Assembly (NCBI GenBank): GCA_044356305.1
Contig: JBIKWM010000043.1
Span: 1 to 25,212, forward strand
Length of the DNA stretch: 25,212 bases
Direction of reading: 5' to 3'
Source: JBIKWM01 sp044356305
Lineage (GTDB): Bacteria > Bacteroidota > Bacteroidia > UBA10329
Below, one piece after another: positions 1 through 7,629 of the stretch. Both the position numbers and the translations under genes were made by a program. The notes beneath the pieces are model-generated. The model did no database searches and was not told the origin of the DNA. It saw nothing but the letters and a program-made list of their open reading frames with translations. Numbering within the stretch: position 1 is the stretch's first letter; every line of letters begins with the position of its first letter.

Positions 1-1
1 G

Positions 2-1081
2 CAGACTACTGTACGTGGCCATTATCACCTCATGCCCAGCGACTTGGAAGTCAGTACAACGCTCACTCCTTCCGAGCGTAGCCGTGGCATTTACAAGGTT
101 GTGGTTTACGAGTCAAAGAGCGACATCAGTGCCGCGTTTACCATTCCAGACCTGAGTACAGAACCGGGCGCAAAGCTGCATTTCGTACCGTCTGAGGCCC
201 GACTTTGCATGGGCATACCCGACATGCGGGGCATCAGCGAGCGCCTTGTGTTCAATGCAAATGGAACAGAACTGGAATGTGGCCCAGGCCTGCCCAGCTC
301 CGACATCTTCACATCGGGGGTTTCGGTGGTCATTCCTGATTCCATTGTGGCATCGCACAACGACCTGAAAGTGGCGCTGCAGCTCAGCCTCAAGGGCAGC
401 CGTACGTTGAATTTTGTTCCCATAGGCAAAGAGACCCGTGTGAATATCGCATCGCCATGGACCAGCCCCAGTTTCTTCGGTTCGTTCCTTCCCTCGGTGC
501 GCGAGATCAATAAGGACGGTTTCACAGCCTCTTGGAAGGTGTTCGACCTCAACCGCAATTTCCCTCAGGAGTGGTATGACAGCGAACAGGATATACATCC
601 CAGTACATTCGGTGTGCGGCTCATGCGCACCGTTGACCACTACACCCTTAGCAGCCGCAGCGGCAAGTATGCCATTCTGGTTATAGCGCTCACGTTCGTG
701 GTCTATTTTTTCACCGAGAGCCTTAGCCGTAGGCGCATTCACCCTGTGCAGTACATCCTTGTCGGCTTGGCGCTTAGTGTATTCTTCCTACTTCTGCTAA
801 GTCTGAGCGAGCACATCGGATTCAATCTGTCGTTTGTTCTCGGGGCCATTGCCACCACTGCACTCATCACCTTTTACAGCCGCGGGGTGTTCAACGACAC
901 GCGAATGGCACTGTTCATGGGCGGCTTGCTGGCAGTCATCTACGGATTCATTTTCACAATACTGCAACTCGAAGACTTGGCCCTGCTTGTGGGCAGCATC
1001 GGGCTTTTCCTTGTGCTTGCCGTAATCATGATCTGGAGCCGAAGGGTGAACTGGTACGGATTGGGCAGTTCTGAGAACTGA
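2..1081 (+). CDS. creD: CreD-family inner-membrane protein, 3' part (5' end outside window)
   Basis: The reading frame is open from the first bases, so the gene starts upstream; 359 residues are visible, against about 450 for the family. The visible N-terminal part contains the CreD signature region (MPSDLEVS then SRGIYKVVVYESK and FTIPDL), which lies in the periplasmic domain. The C-terminal third is a run of about five or six hydrophobic segments, the first around YAILVIALTFVVYFF, the last ending in VLAVIMIW. CreD is an inner-membrane protein of the E. coli CreBC regulon linked to envelope integrity; its biochemical activity is not known. An ATG at 32 is internal and should not be taken as the start. 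A strong hairpin follows the stop codon. Confidence 0.88.
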   Translation, partial: QTTVRGHYHLMPSDLEVSTTLTPSERSRGIYKVVVYESKSDISAAFTIPDLSTEPGAKLHFVPSEARLCMGIPDMRGISERLVFNANGTELECGPGLPSSDIFTSGVSVVIPDSIVASHNDLKVALQLSLKGSRTLNFVPIGKETRVNIASPWTSPSFFGSFLPSVREINKDGFTASWKVFDLNRNFPQEWYDSEQDIHPSTFGVRLMRTVDHYTLSSRSGKYAILVIALTFVVYFFTESLSRRRIHPVQYILVGLALSVFFLLLLSLSEHIGFNLSFVLGAIATTALITFYSRGVFNDTRMALFMGGLLAVIYGFIFTILQLEDLALLVGSIGLFLVLAVIMIWSRRVNWYGLGSSEN

Positions 1082-1107
1082 ATTTCAGGTTGAGATTAAT
1101 TTTCCTG

Positions 1108-1141
1108 ACGGCAGGGTAGGGTGGTAGCCTTACCCTGCCGT
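1108..1141 (+). terminator. Hairpin terminator downstream of creD
   Basis: An 11-bp perfect stem, ACGGCAGGGTA (1108-1118) pairing with TACCCTGCCGT (1131-1141), with a 12-nt loop, 27 nt after the creD stop. It is followed by a short T-rich stretch (TTATTTT) rather than a pure T-run, so it may be a weak intrinsic terminator. Confidence 0.6.
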
Positions 1142-1145
1142 CCGT

Positions 1146-1153
1146 TATTTTCG
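1146..1153 (+). promoter_or_regulatory. Possible -7 box for the gene at 1176
   Basis: TATTTTCG matches the Bacteroidota -7 consensus TAnnTTTG except for one base, and lies 22 nt before the ATG at 1176, directly after the creD terminator hairpin. No convincing -33 element was identified. Confidence 0.35.
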
Positions 1154-1175
1154 CAATCCCTAACCCCAGAACCCC

Positions 1176-1802
1176 ATGTTGAGGATACTCACTTTTACGT
1201 TGGCCTTTGTTGCTATTCAAGCCTCGGCCCAGCAGCGCAGCATGAGAGATTACATCAAACATTCGTGCCCCACCTATTACCTCGGTCTCGATTTCACTAA
1301 GGCCAAGATGGTAGGACCAGACTTCAATGACCCGCCAAGTATCATCAACACACTGTTCCGATCATGGAACAACATTGTCACCGTTGAAGCCGATAAGTAC
1401 CGGGTGCCCCAAAGACTCCACGACTACAATATCCGCTACGAGATGCAGGTGGTGGAGAAGAATAATCTGGCTGTGAATGCCAACGAGTTGGTTTCCTTCA
1501 ACTCACACCGGATAACAGAAGATGATGTGCGACAAGCTGTTAAGGCCCTCGAACTTTCAAATTATAAGGATGGAATAGGGATAGTATTCGTTGTCGAGTA
1601 TTTCGACAAGTCTTTGGAGGAAGGGTCGGCCTACGTGGCAGTGGTAGACTGTGCCACCAATCAGGTGTTGCATACCGAACGGGTGGTGGCCAAAGCAGGT
1701 GGGTTCGGGTTCAAGGCATATTGGGCCAAATGTCTTTTTGGCTGGTTAGAACAGGTGGATAGGGTGCTTTGGAGGCGTTGGGATTCGAAATACGGAAAGT
1801 GA
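1176..1802 (+). CDS. Secreted protein of unknown function
   Basis: A 208-residue protein starting with a clear signal peptide (MLRILTFTLAFVAIQASA, predicted cut before QQ), so it should be exported to the periplasm or beyond. There is no lipobox cysteine and no internal membrane segment. The mature part has mixed alpha/beta character, and a hydrophobic strand (GIGIVFVVEYF) and another (AYVAVVDC) suggest a small globular domain. I recognise no family. The stop codon lies 20 bp before the ceramidase-like gene in the same direction, so the two are probably co-transcribed. The ATG is preceded by a near-consensus -7 box just after the creD terminator, which supports the start chosen. Confidence 0.75.
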   Translation: MLRILTFTLAFVAIQASAQQRSMRDYIKHSCPTYYLGLDFTKAKMVGPDFNDPPSIINTLFRSWNNIVTVEADKYRVPQRLHDYNIRYEMQVVEKNNLAVNANELVSFNSHRITEDDVRQAVKALELSNYKDGIGIVFVVEYFDKSLEEGSAYVAVVDCATNQVLHTERVVAKAGGFGFKAYWAKCLFGWLEQVDRVLWRRWDSKYGK

Positions 1803-1822
1803 ACCTACACACCTGAAGCAAT

Positions 1823-3580
1823 ATGTACGAGATAGGTGCTGGCAAGGCCGATATAACGGCTTTTAAAATAGGCGTGGGCATGTTGGGATACGGCCGGTAT
1901 TTCAACATTGTCAAAGGTGTTGAGACCAATCTCTATGCCCGGGCGTTTGTGTTCCGTGACACACTTACTGGTCGGAAATTAGCTCTGGTGAATGCCGAGG
2001 TGTGCTTCATAACCATAGCGGTGAAGAAAGGTGTGATCAAGAAACTCAGCCGCAAGTACCCCGAGCTGAATTACACCGAAGACAATGTGATGCTCACCGC
2101 ACAGCACACGCACAGCGGTCCGGGCGGTTTTTCGCACTACGGCATGTATAACATGAGTGTGCCGGGTTTTGTGCCTGAAGTGTATCAGCGCATCGTTGAC
2201 GGCATTGTAGAGGCCATTGTTGATGCTGACCGCACCTTGCGACCTGCCACCATAAAAATGGAGGAGCGCGAGCTGCCGCACGACCAGGAAGTAGCTTTCA
2301 ACCGCAGTATAAAAGCATACAACCGAAACCCTGATATACCTCAGAAAGTGGGCGCTGACGAGCGCCAGTTTGCGGTGGACCGCAGCATGACCCTTTTGCG
2401 ATTTGATGACTTTGAGGGCCGTCCCATCGGGTCGTTCAACTGGTTCGGGGTGCACACCACATCGGTGAGCAATGACAACACGCGGATCTGTTCAGACAAC
2501 AAAGGCTACGCTGCCAGATATCTCGAAGAGGATGTTAACAATACCCACGGCAACCGTTTCATAGCGGCATTTGCACAGAAAGTGGCGGGCGATGTGACAC
2601 CCAATTTCATCATTGACAGATGGAAGAAGTGGACACGCGGCAAATACGAGGACGATTTTGAAAGTGCTAAGTACAATGGGATGCTCCAGTACCACAAAGC
2701 GAAGGAGATTTTCCAACGTGCAGCGCTGAACGAGAGCCTGCCAAGCCACATTGACTATGCACTGTCTTATGTCGATTTCCGCGATGTGACGGTGGACCCG
2801 GAGTTTGCATGGGGCGACCGCGATGCGCGCACGGGGCCGGCCTGCCATGGTGTGGCGTTTTTCCGCGGCACCAAGGAAGGACCGGGTGTGGCATTGGCCA
2901 TCAAGTACCTGCTCATGGGCATAACGCGGGGTTTCAAGCAGATAGAACTTGCCCGGGCAAATTTTCAGCGGCCCGAGGTGGCTGAGCAGATCCGCCTCAA
3001 GTACCGTGTGCAGGGTGCAAAGGACATCATGGTGGAAAGTGGGGAATGCCGTGTATTGGGCACCAAGAACATCAAGGCCCTTGTTGTACCTGGTATTGCC
3101 GATCCTAGCATCGCAGCATTCAAACGCTACCACCGCACGGGCGGAATCGGGGATAAGCCGATGGTGCCGCAGGTGCTGCCGCTGCATATTGCCGTGATTG
3201 GGCCGTTGGCCATCGTGGGCGTACCGGCTGAGATGACCACTGTCGCAGGCCGCAGGTTGCACGATACCCTCGCGCCCATACTTGCCGACCGTGGAGTGCA
3301 GAAGGTGATCATTTCGACCTACGCCAATGCCTACTGCGGTTACATCACCACCAACCACGAATACGAGGCCCAGAGCTATGAAGGCGGCCACACCGTGTTC
3401 GGCACACATACGCTCGGGGCGTTCCAGACCAAGTTTCGCAAACTGGCCCTTGAGATGCTCAAGCCGCAGGACGAACGCACAACCCTCTCTGAGGCCGAGC
3501 CCGTGACCTTCAGCGATGAGGAACTGGCCCGAAGAATGTTCGACATTCGCACCCAGCGCAGGTTGGTGCAGCTTGATTGA
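1823..3580 (+). CDS. Neutral/alkaline non-lysosomal ceramidase family protein
   Basis: A 585-residue protein of the neutral ceramidase family, metal-dependent amidases that cleave the N-acyl bond of ceramide. It opens with the family motif IGAGKADIT at residues 4-12. It keeps the expected zinc-site region: TAQHTHSGPGG (His95/His97), FGVHTTS (His211), VPAEMTT (Glu470) and NAYCGY (Tyr504). The nucleophile motif normally read as GDVSPN is GDVTPN here (256-261), with Thr259 in place of the catalytic Ser. The ATG at 1823 is only two codons after an in-frame TGA (1814-1816), so no upstream signal peptide can exist; the protein is predicted cytoplasmic, unlike characterised secreted bacterial ceramidases. 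The canonical C-terminal immunoglobulin-like domain appears reduced. Family assignment is strong; substrate is uncertain. Confidence 0.85.
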   Translation: MYEIGAGKADITAFKIGVGMLGYGRYFNIVKGVETNLYARAFVFRDTLTGRKLALVNAEVCFITIAVKKGVIKKLSRKYPELNYTEDNVMLTAQHTHSGPGGFSHYGMYNMSVPGFVPEVYQRIVDGIVEAIVDADRTLRPATIKMEERELPHDQEVAFNRSIKAYNRNPDIPQKVGADERQFAVDRSMTLLRFDDFEGRPIGSFNWFGVHTTSVSNDNTRICSDNKGYAARYLEEDVNNTHGNRFIAAFAQKVAGDVTPNFIIDRWKKWTRGKYEDDFESAKYNGMLQYHKAKEIFQRAALNESLPSHIDYALSYVDFRDVTVDPEFAWGDRDARTGPACHGVAFFRGTKEGPGVALAIKYLLMGITRGFKQIELARANFQRPEVAEQIRLKYRVQGAKDIMVESGECRVLGTKNIKALVVPGIADPSIAAFKRYHRTGGIGDKPMVPQVLPLHIAVIGPLAIVGVPAEMTTVAGRRLHDTLAPILADRGVQKVIISTYANAYCGYITTNHEYEAQSYEGGHTVFGTHTLGAFQTKFRKLALEMLKPQDERTTLSEAEPVTFSDEELARRMFDIRTQRRLVQLD

Positions 3581-3622
3581 GTCAGCCCATATTGCATGAT
3601 GATGCCCTGGTGACCATGGCCC

Positions 3623-3630
3623 TACCTTTG
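3623..3630 (+). promoter_or_regulatory. ribBA promoter -7 box
   Basis: TACCTTTG matches TAnnTTTG exactly and is separated from the first ATG (3635) by only four bases (CGCC). Transcription would start at or within a few bases of the start codon, so the mRNA is predicted to be almost leaderless. Confidence 0.6.
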
Positions 3631-3634
3631 CGCC

Positions 3635-4870
3635 ATGTCAATGACCATGGCCGAAGAGGACATCAGGCTCGACACCATTGAAGATGCCATTGCCGACATA
3701 CGTGCCGGCAAGGTGGTGATTGTGGTGGACGAGGCCGACCGAGAGAATGAGGGCGATTTTGTGGCTGCGGCCCGCAGTGTGACACCCGAAATGATCAATT
3801 TCATGGCGACCCACGGCCGCGGACTGATCTGTGCCCCGCTGGTGGAGGACCGCTGCGATGGGTTGGAGCTGGACCTGATGGTGAGCCGCAACAGCGCGAC
3901 ATACGAGACACCCTTTACGGTTAGTGTCGATCTGATAGGACACGGCTGCACCACGGGCATATCGGCCCACGACCGCGCCAAGACTGTCAGGGCGCTGATC
4001 GATCCGCAGACCCGACCGGCTGATCTGGGTCGACCGGGTCACATTTTCCCATTGCGCGCCAAACGTGGCGGGGTCCTACGCAGGGCAGGCCATACCGAGG
4101 CGGCCATAGATCTTTCCCGGCTCGCGGGGTTTGAGGCGGCCGGGGTGATCGTTGAGATCATGAATGAGGATGGCACAATGGCGCGGCTGCCGCAGCTCAT
4201 GGGCATTGCCGAGCGGTTCGGATTGCGCGTCATCAGTATAAAAGACCTGATCGCCTATCGCATCAAGACCGAGACCCTCATTCAACGTGAGATTGAGGTG
4301 ACCATGCCGACCGAATTTGGTGATTTCAGGCTGGTGGCTTACCGCCAGACTACCAATGATCAGGAGCATCTGGCTCTGATAAAGGGCCAATGGCAGACAG
4401 ATGAACCTATCCTTGTGCGGGTGCACAGTTCGTGTGTAACGGGCGATATTTTCGGATCGTGCCGCTGCGACTGCGGGCCGCAGCTCCATGCATCCATGCG
4501 CATGGTGGAGCAAGAGGGTAGGGGCGTTATCGTGTACATGAACCAAGAGGGCCGTGGCATCGGGCTTCTCAATAAACTCAAGGCATACAAGCTGCAGGAA
4601 GAAGGATTGGACACGGTTGATGCCAATCTGGCATTGGGTTTCAAAATGGACGAGCGCGACTACGGTATCGGAGCTCAGATTCTGCGAGATCTCAACGTAT
4701 GCAAGATGCGTCTCATGACCAACAATCCACGCAAACGCACCGGACTTATCGGCTACGGTCTGGAGATAGTGGAGAATGTGCCCATTGAGGTGCACGCCAA
4801 CGAGCACAACCGCGGCTATCTGCTTACCAAGAAGCTGAAAATGGGTCACAATCTGCGCATCGGAGACTGA
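3635..4870 (+). CDS. ribBA: Bifunctional 3,4-dihydroxy-2-butanone-4-phosphate synthase / GTP cyclohydrolase II
   Basis: A 411-residue, full-length fusion catalysing the two entry reactions of riboflavin synthesis: ribulose 5-phosphate to 3,4-dihydroxy-2-butanone 4-phosphate, and GTP to the diaminopyrimidinone precursor. The N-terminal RibB domain (about 10-205) shows the acidic loop DEADRENEGD (32-41) and AGHTEAAIDL (151-160). The C-terminal RibA domain (about 220-405) shows the zinc-binding cysteines in SSCVTGDIFGSCRCDC (Cys267, Cys278, Cys280), the catalytic-region GRGIGLLNK and TNNPRK (362-367). Both active sites look intact. Three in-frame ATGs (3635, 3641, 3647) are possible starts; the first is four bases after an exact -7 box. 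No FMN riboswitch is possible, because there is almost no leader. The gene stands alone rather than with other rib genes. Confidence 0.96.
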   Translation: MSMTMAEEDIRLDTIEDAIADIRAGKVVIVVDEADRENEGDFVAAARSVTPEMINFMATHGRGLICAPLVEDRCDGLELDLMVSRNSATYETPFTVSVDLIGHGCTTGISAHDRAKTVRALIDPQTRPADLGRPGHIFPLRAKRGGVLRRAGHTEAAIDLSRLAGFEAAGVIVEIMNEDGTMARLPQLMGIAERFGLRVISIKDLIAYRIKTETLIQREIEVTMPTEFGDFRLVAYRQTTNDQEHLALIKGQWQTDEPILVRVHSSCVTGDIFGSCRCDCGPQLHASMRMVEQEGRGVIVYMNQEGRGIGLLNKLKAYKLQEEGLDTVDANLALGFKMDERDYGIGAQILRDLNVCKMRLMTNNPRKRTGLIGYGLEIVENVPIEVHANEHNRGYLLTKKLKMGHNLRIGD

Positions 4871-4948
4871 GAGATTCCGTCTGAAACTCAGCTGTGGAGC
4901 GGAATTCTGAAAATTTCGACCACACGTGGGACGGAATATCTGGCCGAC

Positions 4949-4956
4949 TATATTTG
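4949..4956 (+). promoter_or_regulatory. tRNA-Lys promoter -7 box
   Basis: TATATTTG is an exact match to the Bacteroidota -7 consensus, 25 nt upstream of the mature tRNA 5' end. This places a dedicated promoter between ribBA and the tRNA. Confidence 0.6.
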
Positions 4957-4981
4957 CACCCGCCTTTGAAAAAGGGCTCTT

Positions 4982-5054
4982 GACTTGGTAGCTCAGTTGG
5001 TAGAGCATTACACTTTTAATGTAAGGGTCCTGGGTTCGAGCCCCAGCCAAGTCA
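4982..5054 (+). tRNA. tRNA-Lys (anticodon UUU)
   Basis: A complete 73-nt cloverleaf. The acceptor stem GACTTGG pairs with CCAAGTC, followed by discriminator A. The D stem is GCTC/GAGC, and the anticodon stem is TTACA/TGTAA with loop CTTTTAA giving anticodon TTT. The T arm is CTGGG-TTCGAGC-CCCAG. The 3' CCA is not encoded, so it must be added after transcription. The gene is flanked by its own promoter and terminator and is monocistronic. Confidence 0.97.
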
Positions 5055-5059
5055 CGCAA

Positions 5060-5086
5060 AGCACTCCTGTTGGGGTGCTTTTTTTG
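5060..5086 (+). terminator. Intrinsic terminator of tRNA-Lys
   Basis: Stem AGCACTCC (5060-5067), loop TGTT, stem GGGGTGCT (5072-5079) with one G-T pair, followed by a run of T's from 5080. It is a textbook rho-independent terminator five bases after the tRNA. Confidence 0.9.
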
Positions 5087-5146
5087 TTTTGTGGCCAACG
5101 AATACATTATTTCGCGGCCTGAACATTGTTACATGATCATAAGCCC

Positions 5147-6229
5147 ATGCCTTTGAATATCCCAGCCTCGAGTCAGGCCTTTCTTACCAAGTATCTCAAC
5201 AATGCATCGCCTACAGGCTTCGAGGCATCAGGTCAGCAGATATGGCTCGACCACATGCGGCCGTATATCGATGAGTATTTCACCGATACCTATGGCACCG
5301 TGGTGGGAGTGATCAATCCTAAGGCCAAGTACAAGGTGGTGATAGAGGCCCATGCCGATGAGATATCGTGGTTCGTGAGCTTCATCACCAAAGAGGGCCT
5401 CATCTATGTGAAACGCAACGGAGGCAGCGACCATCAGATCGCACCATCCATGCGGGTGAACATCCACACCGCAAAAGGCATAGTGAAAGGCGTGTTCGGC
5501 TGGCCGGCCATCCATGTGCGGAGCGAAAAGAACGAGGAAGCACCATCGCTCAAGAACATCTTCATTGACTGCGGAGCCGACTCTAAAGACGAACTGGAGA
5601 AGATGGGTGTGCACGTGGGCTGTGTGATCACGTACGAGGACGAGCTGACCACCCTGAACGACCGCTACCTGGTGGGCCGTGCGCTGGACAACCGCATTGG
5701 CGGTTTCATGATAGCCGAGGTGGCCCGTATGATCAAGGAAGGGAAGAAGAAGCTGCCGTTCGGGCTTTACATTGTCAATTCGGTGCAGGAAGAGGTGGGG
5801 CTGCGCGGAGCAGAGATGATATCGAGGCGCATCAGGCCCGATGTGGCCATTGTGACCGATGTGTGCCACGACACGCAGACACCGATGTATGATAAAAAGG
5901 CACAGGGCGATCAGGCCGCTGGTAAGGGGCCGGTGCTCACTTATGGCCCAGCGGTGCACAATAACGTGCTCAACATGATCATTGCCACGGCCGAGGAGCA
6001 CAAGATCCCTTTTCAACGGGCCGCAGCCAGCCGTGCCACAGGCACCGATACCGATGCCTTTGCCTATTCGGGCGAGGGAGTGGCCTCAGCGCTCATATCC
6101 CTTCCGTTGCGATATATGCATACCACCGTTGAGAGCGTTCACATGGACGATGTGACCAACGTGGCCCGTCTCATCTACGAATTCCTGATGCAACTCAAAG
6201 CGGGGCACGATTTCAGATATATCAAGTGA
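5147..6229 (+). CDS. M42-family metallo-aminopeptidase
   Basis: A 360-residue protein of peptidase family M42 (glutamyl aminopeptidase/endoglucanase-like, PepA/FrvX/TET type), cytosolic dinuclear metal enzymes that trim peptides and usually form large tetrahedral complexes. Visible metal-site motifs are EAHADEI (His69), ALDNRIGG (Asp181), VQEEVGLRGA (Glu215/Glu216), TDVCHDTQTP (Asp238) and RYMHTTVES (His325). The length is typical. The start is set at the ATG at 5147 (MPLNIPASS); a longer version would need a TTG at 5126 and has no homology-like sequence there. It has no signal peptide. It sits between the tRNA terminator and a bidirectional terminator, so it is a single-gene unit. The exact peptide specificity cannot be read from the sequence. 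Confidence 0.92.
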   Translation: MPLNIPASSQAFLTKYLNNASPTGFEASGQQIWLDHMRPYIDEYFTDTYGTVVGVINPKAKYKVVIEAHADEISWFVSFITKEGLIYVKRNGGSDHQIAPSMRVNIHTAKGIVKGVFGWPAIHVRSEKNEEAPSLKNIFIDCGADSKDELEKMGVHVGCVITYEDELTTLNDRYLVGRALDNRIGGFMIAEVARMIKEGKKKLPFGLYIVNSVQEEVGLRGAEMISRRIRPDVAIVTDVCHDTQTPMYDKKAQGDQAAGKGPVLTYGPAVHNNVLNMIIATAEEHKIPFQRAAASRATGTDTDAFAYSGEGVASALISLPLRYMHTTVESVHMDDVTNVARLIYEFLMQLKAGHDFRYIK

Positions 6230-6244
6230 TTGTCGGATAGGGGA

Positions 6245-6260
6245 TGTGACTCGGATCACA
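6245..6260. promoter_or_regulatory. Crp-like palindrome TGTGA-N6-TCACA
   Basis: A perfect match to the classical CRP/FNR-family recognition pattern, 15 bp after the stop of the M42 gene. It lies between convergent genes, so it does not sit at an obvious promoter; it may be a chance hit or part of an RNA hairpin. A Crp-family regulator is encoded at 22064-22699, but no link is shown. Confidence 0.3.
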
Positions 6261-6293
6261 GAACATTCCTACATCCCCACGAACTGAACAGCA

Positions 6294-6311
6294 TCAGTTC
6301 AATTGAACTGA
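6294..6311. repeat. Perfect 18-bp palindrome
   Basis: TCAGTTCAATTGAACTGA reads identically on both strands with no spacer. A further GAACTG copy at 6281-6286 makes three alternating half-sites within 30 bp. It lies in the 199-bp convergent gap after the M42 gene. Its role is not evident. Confidence 0.7.
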
Positions 6312-6389
6312 CGATGGCGATTTTTCACGGCTGCGGCCGCTTACCTGCCGCTTCCTGCTAAGAATCAGCAACGACAGGGCAAAAAAAAA

Positions 6390-6412
6390 GCCGCTACAGG
6401 AGCGGCTTTTTT
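6390..6412. terminator. Bidirectional intrinsic terminator
   Basis: Stem GCCGCT/AGCGGC with a five-base loop, preceded by nine A's and followed by six T's, so it reads as a terminator on both strands. It serves the convergent M42 peptidase (+) and FKBP lipoprotein (-) genes. Confidence 0.92.
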
Positions 6413-6428
6413 AAAGAACTGTTCTGGG

Positions 6429-7139
6429 TCAATTCACAACTTCGATGAGTTCGATGTCGAACACCAGCATTTCGTGCGGACCGATACCGCTTCCGGGAGG
6501 GCCACCGCGCTCACCGTAACCCAGATCGCTGGGAATGAATGCTTTCATCTGGCTGCCTTCTTTCATCAGTTGAAGTGCCTCTGTCCAACCGGGAATTACC
6601 TGATTGAGGCCGAACGTTACGGGTTCGTTGCGCTCGTAGCTGCTGTCGAACTCGTTGCCGTTAAGCAATTTGCCACGGTAATGCACCTTCACCTGACTCT
6701 CTGCAGTGGGTTGTTTACCGGTTCCTTCTTTGATCACGATATACTGTAGGCCGCTGGCAGTGGTCATCACGCCCGGCTTGCCCTTGTTCTCGTTAAGGAA
6801 AGCGGTCTGCTTTTCCTTGGCCTGTCCGGCCTTTGCCTCATCGAGCTTGGCAAAAAATGCACGGATGGTCTCGTTGGCCTGCTCCTCTGTCAGTTGCTGC
6901 TTGTCGCCCACCAGAACATCGTACATGGCTGCTGCAATGATCTTGCCATCAAGGAGCGAATCGACCCCTTGTTTCTCAAAGTCGTTCTTGATGTTGAAAG
7001 CTATGGCAGCACCGGCCGCATAGCTGGCTGAGTCCTTGTCGGTGGTGAGTTTCACCTTCTGTCCGCTCATCTCGCCACACGAGCTGATAAGCGCCCCAAA
7101 GGCGATGAACCCTGAGAGGGCAATGGTTGTTGTACGCAC
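6429..7139 (-). CDS. FKBP-type peptidyl-prolyl isomerase lipoprotein (FkpA/Mip-like)
   Basis: A 236-residue exported protein. The N-terminus is a lipoprotein signal peptide ending in the lipobox LISSC (Cys21), so it should be lipid-anchored in the envelope. A helical dimerisation domain follows (about 35-120, rich in K/E/Q and including QLTEEQANETIRAF), then a C-terminal FKBP domain with VHYRGKLLNGNEFDSS, VIPGWTEALQLMKEGS and IPSDLGYGERG. It catalyses cis-trans isomerisation of prolyl bonds and helps fold envelope proteins. I place the start at GTG 7139. The longer TTG start at 7169 falls inside the promoter's own -7 box and would spoil the signal peptide with a charged extension. Transcription diverges from the CoA-binding protein gene. 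Confidence 0.93.
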   Translation of the reverse strand: MRTTTIALSGFIAFGALISSCGEMSGQKVKLTTDKDSASYAAGAAIAFNIKNDFEKQGVDSLLDGKIIAAAMYDVLVGDKQQLTEEQANETIRAFFAKLDEAKAGQAKEKQTAFLNENKGKPGVMTTASGLQYIVIKEGTGKQPTAESQVKVHYRGKLLNGNEFDSSYERNEPVTFGLNQVIPGWTEALQLMKEGSQMKAFIPSDLGYGERGGPPGSGIGPHEMLVFDIELIEVVN

Positions 7140-7166
7140 TGTGATAATTGGTTTTTTAGTGGGCCG

Positions 7167-7174
7167 CAAAGATA
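7167..7174 (-). promoter_or_regulatory. Promoter -7 box of the FKBP lipoprotein gene
   Basis: On the minus strand the sequence reads TATCTTTG, an exact TAnnTTTG match, 27 nt before the GTG at 7139. It overlaps the alternative TTG start codon at 7169, which argues against that start. Confidence 0.65.
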
Positions 7175-7186
7175 TTCGCGCAGATC

Positions 7187-7579
7187 ATGCTCAATCAGCC
7201 AAAGAATGAAGTGAAAAAGAGCCTGCACACCCTGGTGGTAGGCGCCAGCACCAACCCCGACCGCTATGCCCACAGGGCCACGTTGAGCCTGTTGATGCAC
7301 GGCCACAGGGTATCGCTTTTTGGCCCCCGCAAAGGCGAAGTGAGCGGCATCCCCATCAGTACGGATATACAGTCATTTACCGCTGTGCACACCGTGACAA
7401 TGTATGTCGGTCCGCAGAATCAGGACGGATTGATGGATGGGATCATTTCCCTTCGGCCGCAGCGGGTCATTTTCAACCCGGGCACAGAGAATCCGGTTTT
7501 TTATGCGAAACTCCATGAGGCCGGGATACCTTTTGAAGAGGCATGCACCTTGGTGCTGCTCGGCACCGGGCAGTACTGA
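7187..7579 (+). CDS. CoA-binding domain protein (YccU-like)
   Basis: A 130-residue protein that is a single Rossmann-type CoA-binding domain (CoA_binding_2 family). The nucleotide-binding start is LVVGASTNPDRYAHRA (residues 16-31), and the characteristic downstream motifs NPGTEN and EEACTLVLL are present, the latter carrying the conserved cysteine. Members are small cytosolic proteins that bind CoA; their physiological role is not settled. The gene is complete, with ATG at 7187, 47 bp from the divergent FKBP start, so the two share a short promoter region. It is followed 50 bp later by the E1 dehydrogenase gene, which has its own -7 box. Confidence 0.9.
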   Translation: MLNQPKNEVKKSLHTLVVGASTNPDRYAHRATLSLLMHGHRVSLFGPRKGEVSGIPISTDIQSFTAVHTVTMYVGPQNQDGLMDGIISLRPQRVIFNPGTENPVFYAKLHEAGIPFEEACTLVLLGTGQY

Positions 7580-7598
7580 TGGCCTGAGGTCGGGCCGT

Positions 7599-7606
7599 TA
7601 TCTTTG
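7599..7606 (+). promoter_or_regulatory. Promoter -7 box of the E1 dehydrogenase gene
   Basis: TATCTTTG is an exact TAnnTTTG match, 23 nt upstream of the ATG at 7630. It gives the dehydrogenase-murQ pair its own promoter. Confidence 0.65.
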
Positions 7607-7629
7607 GCGCTGACATATTTTCACTGAAC

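Noticed and set aside
3581..3634. FMN riboswitch in front of ribBA
   Set aside because: The 54-bp gap is too short and the -7 box is four bases from the ATG, leaving no leader.
4076..5107. A 343-codon reverse frame opposite ribBA and the tRNA
   Set aside because: It reads through the tRNA gene and the whole RibA domain on the other strand; no family resemblance.
7140..7169. TTG start at 7169 for the FKBP lipoprotein
   Set aside because: That TTG is part of the exact TATCTTTG -7 box, and it would prepend charged residues to a good lipoprotein signal peptide.
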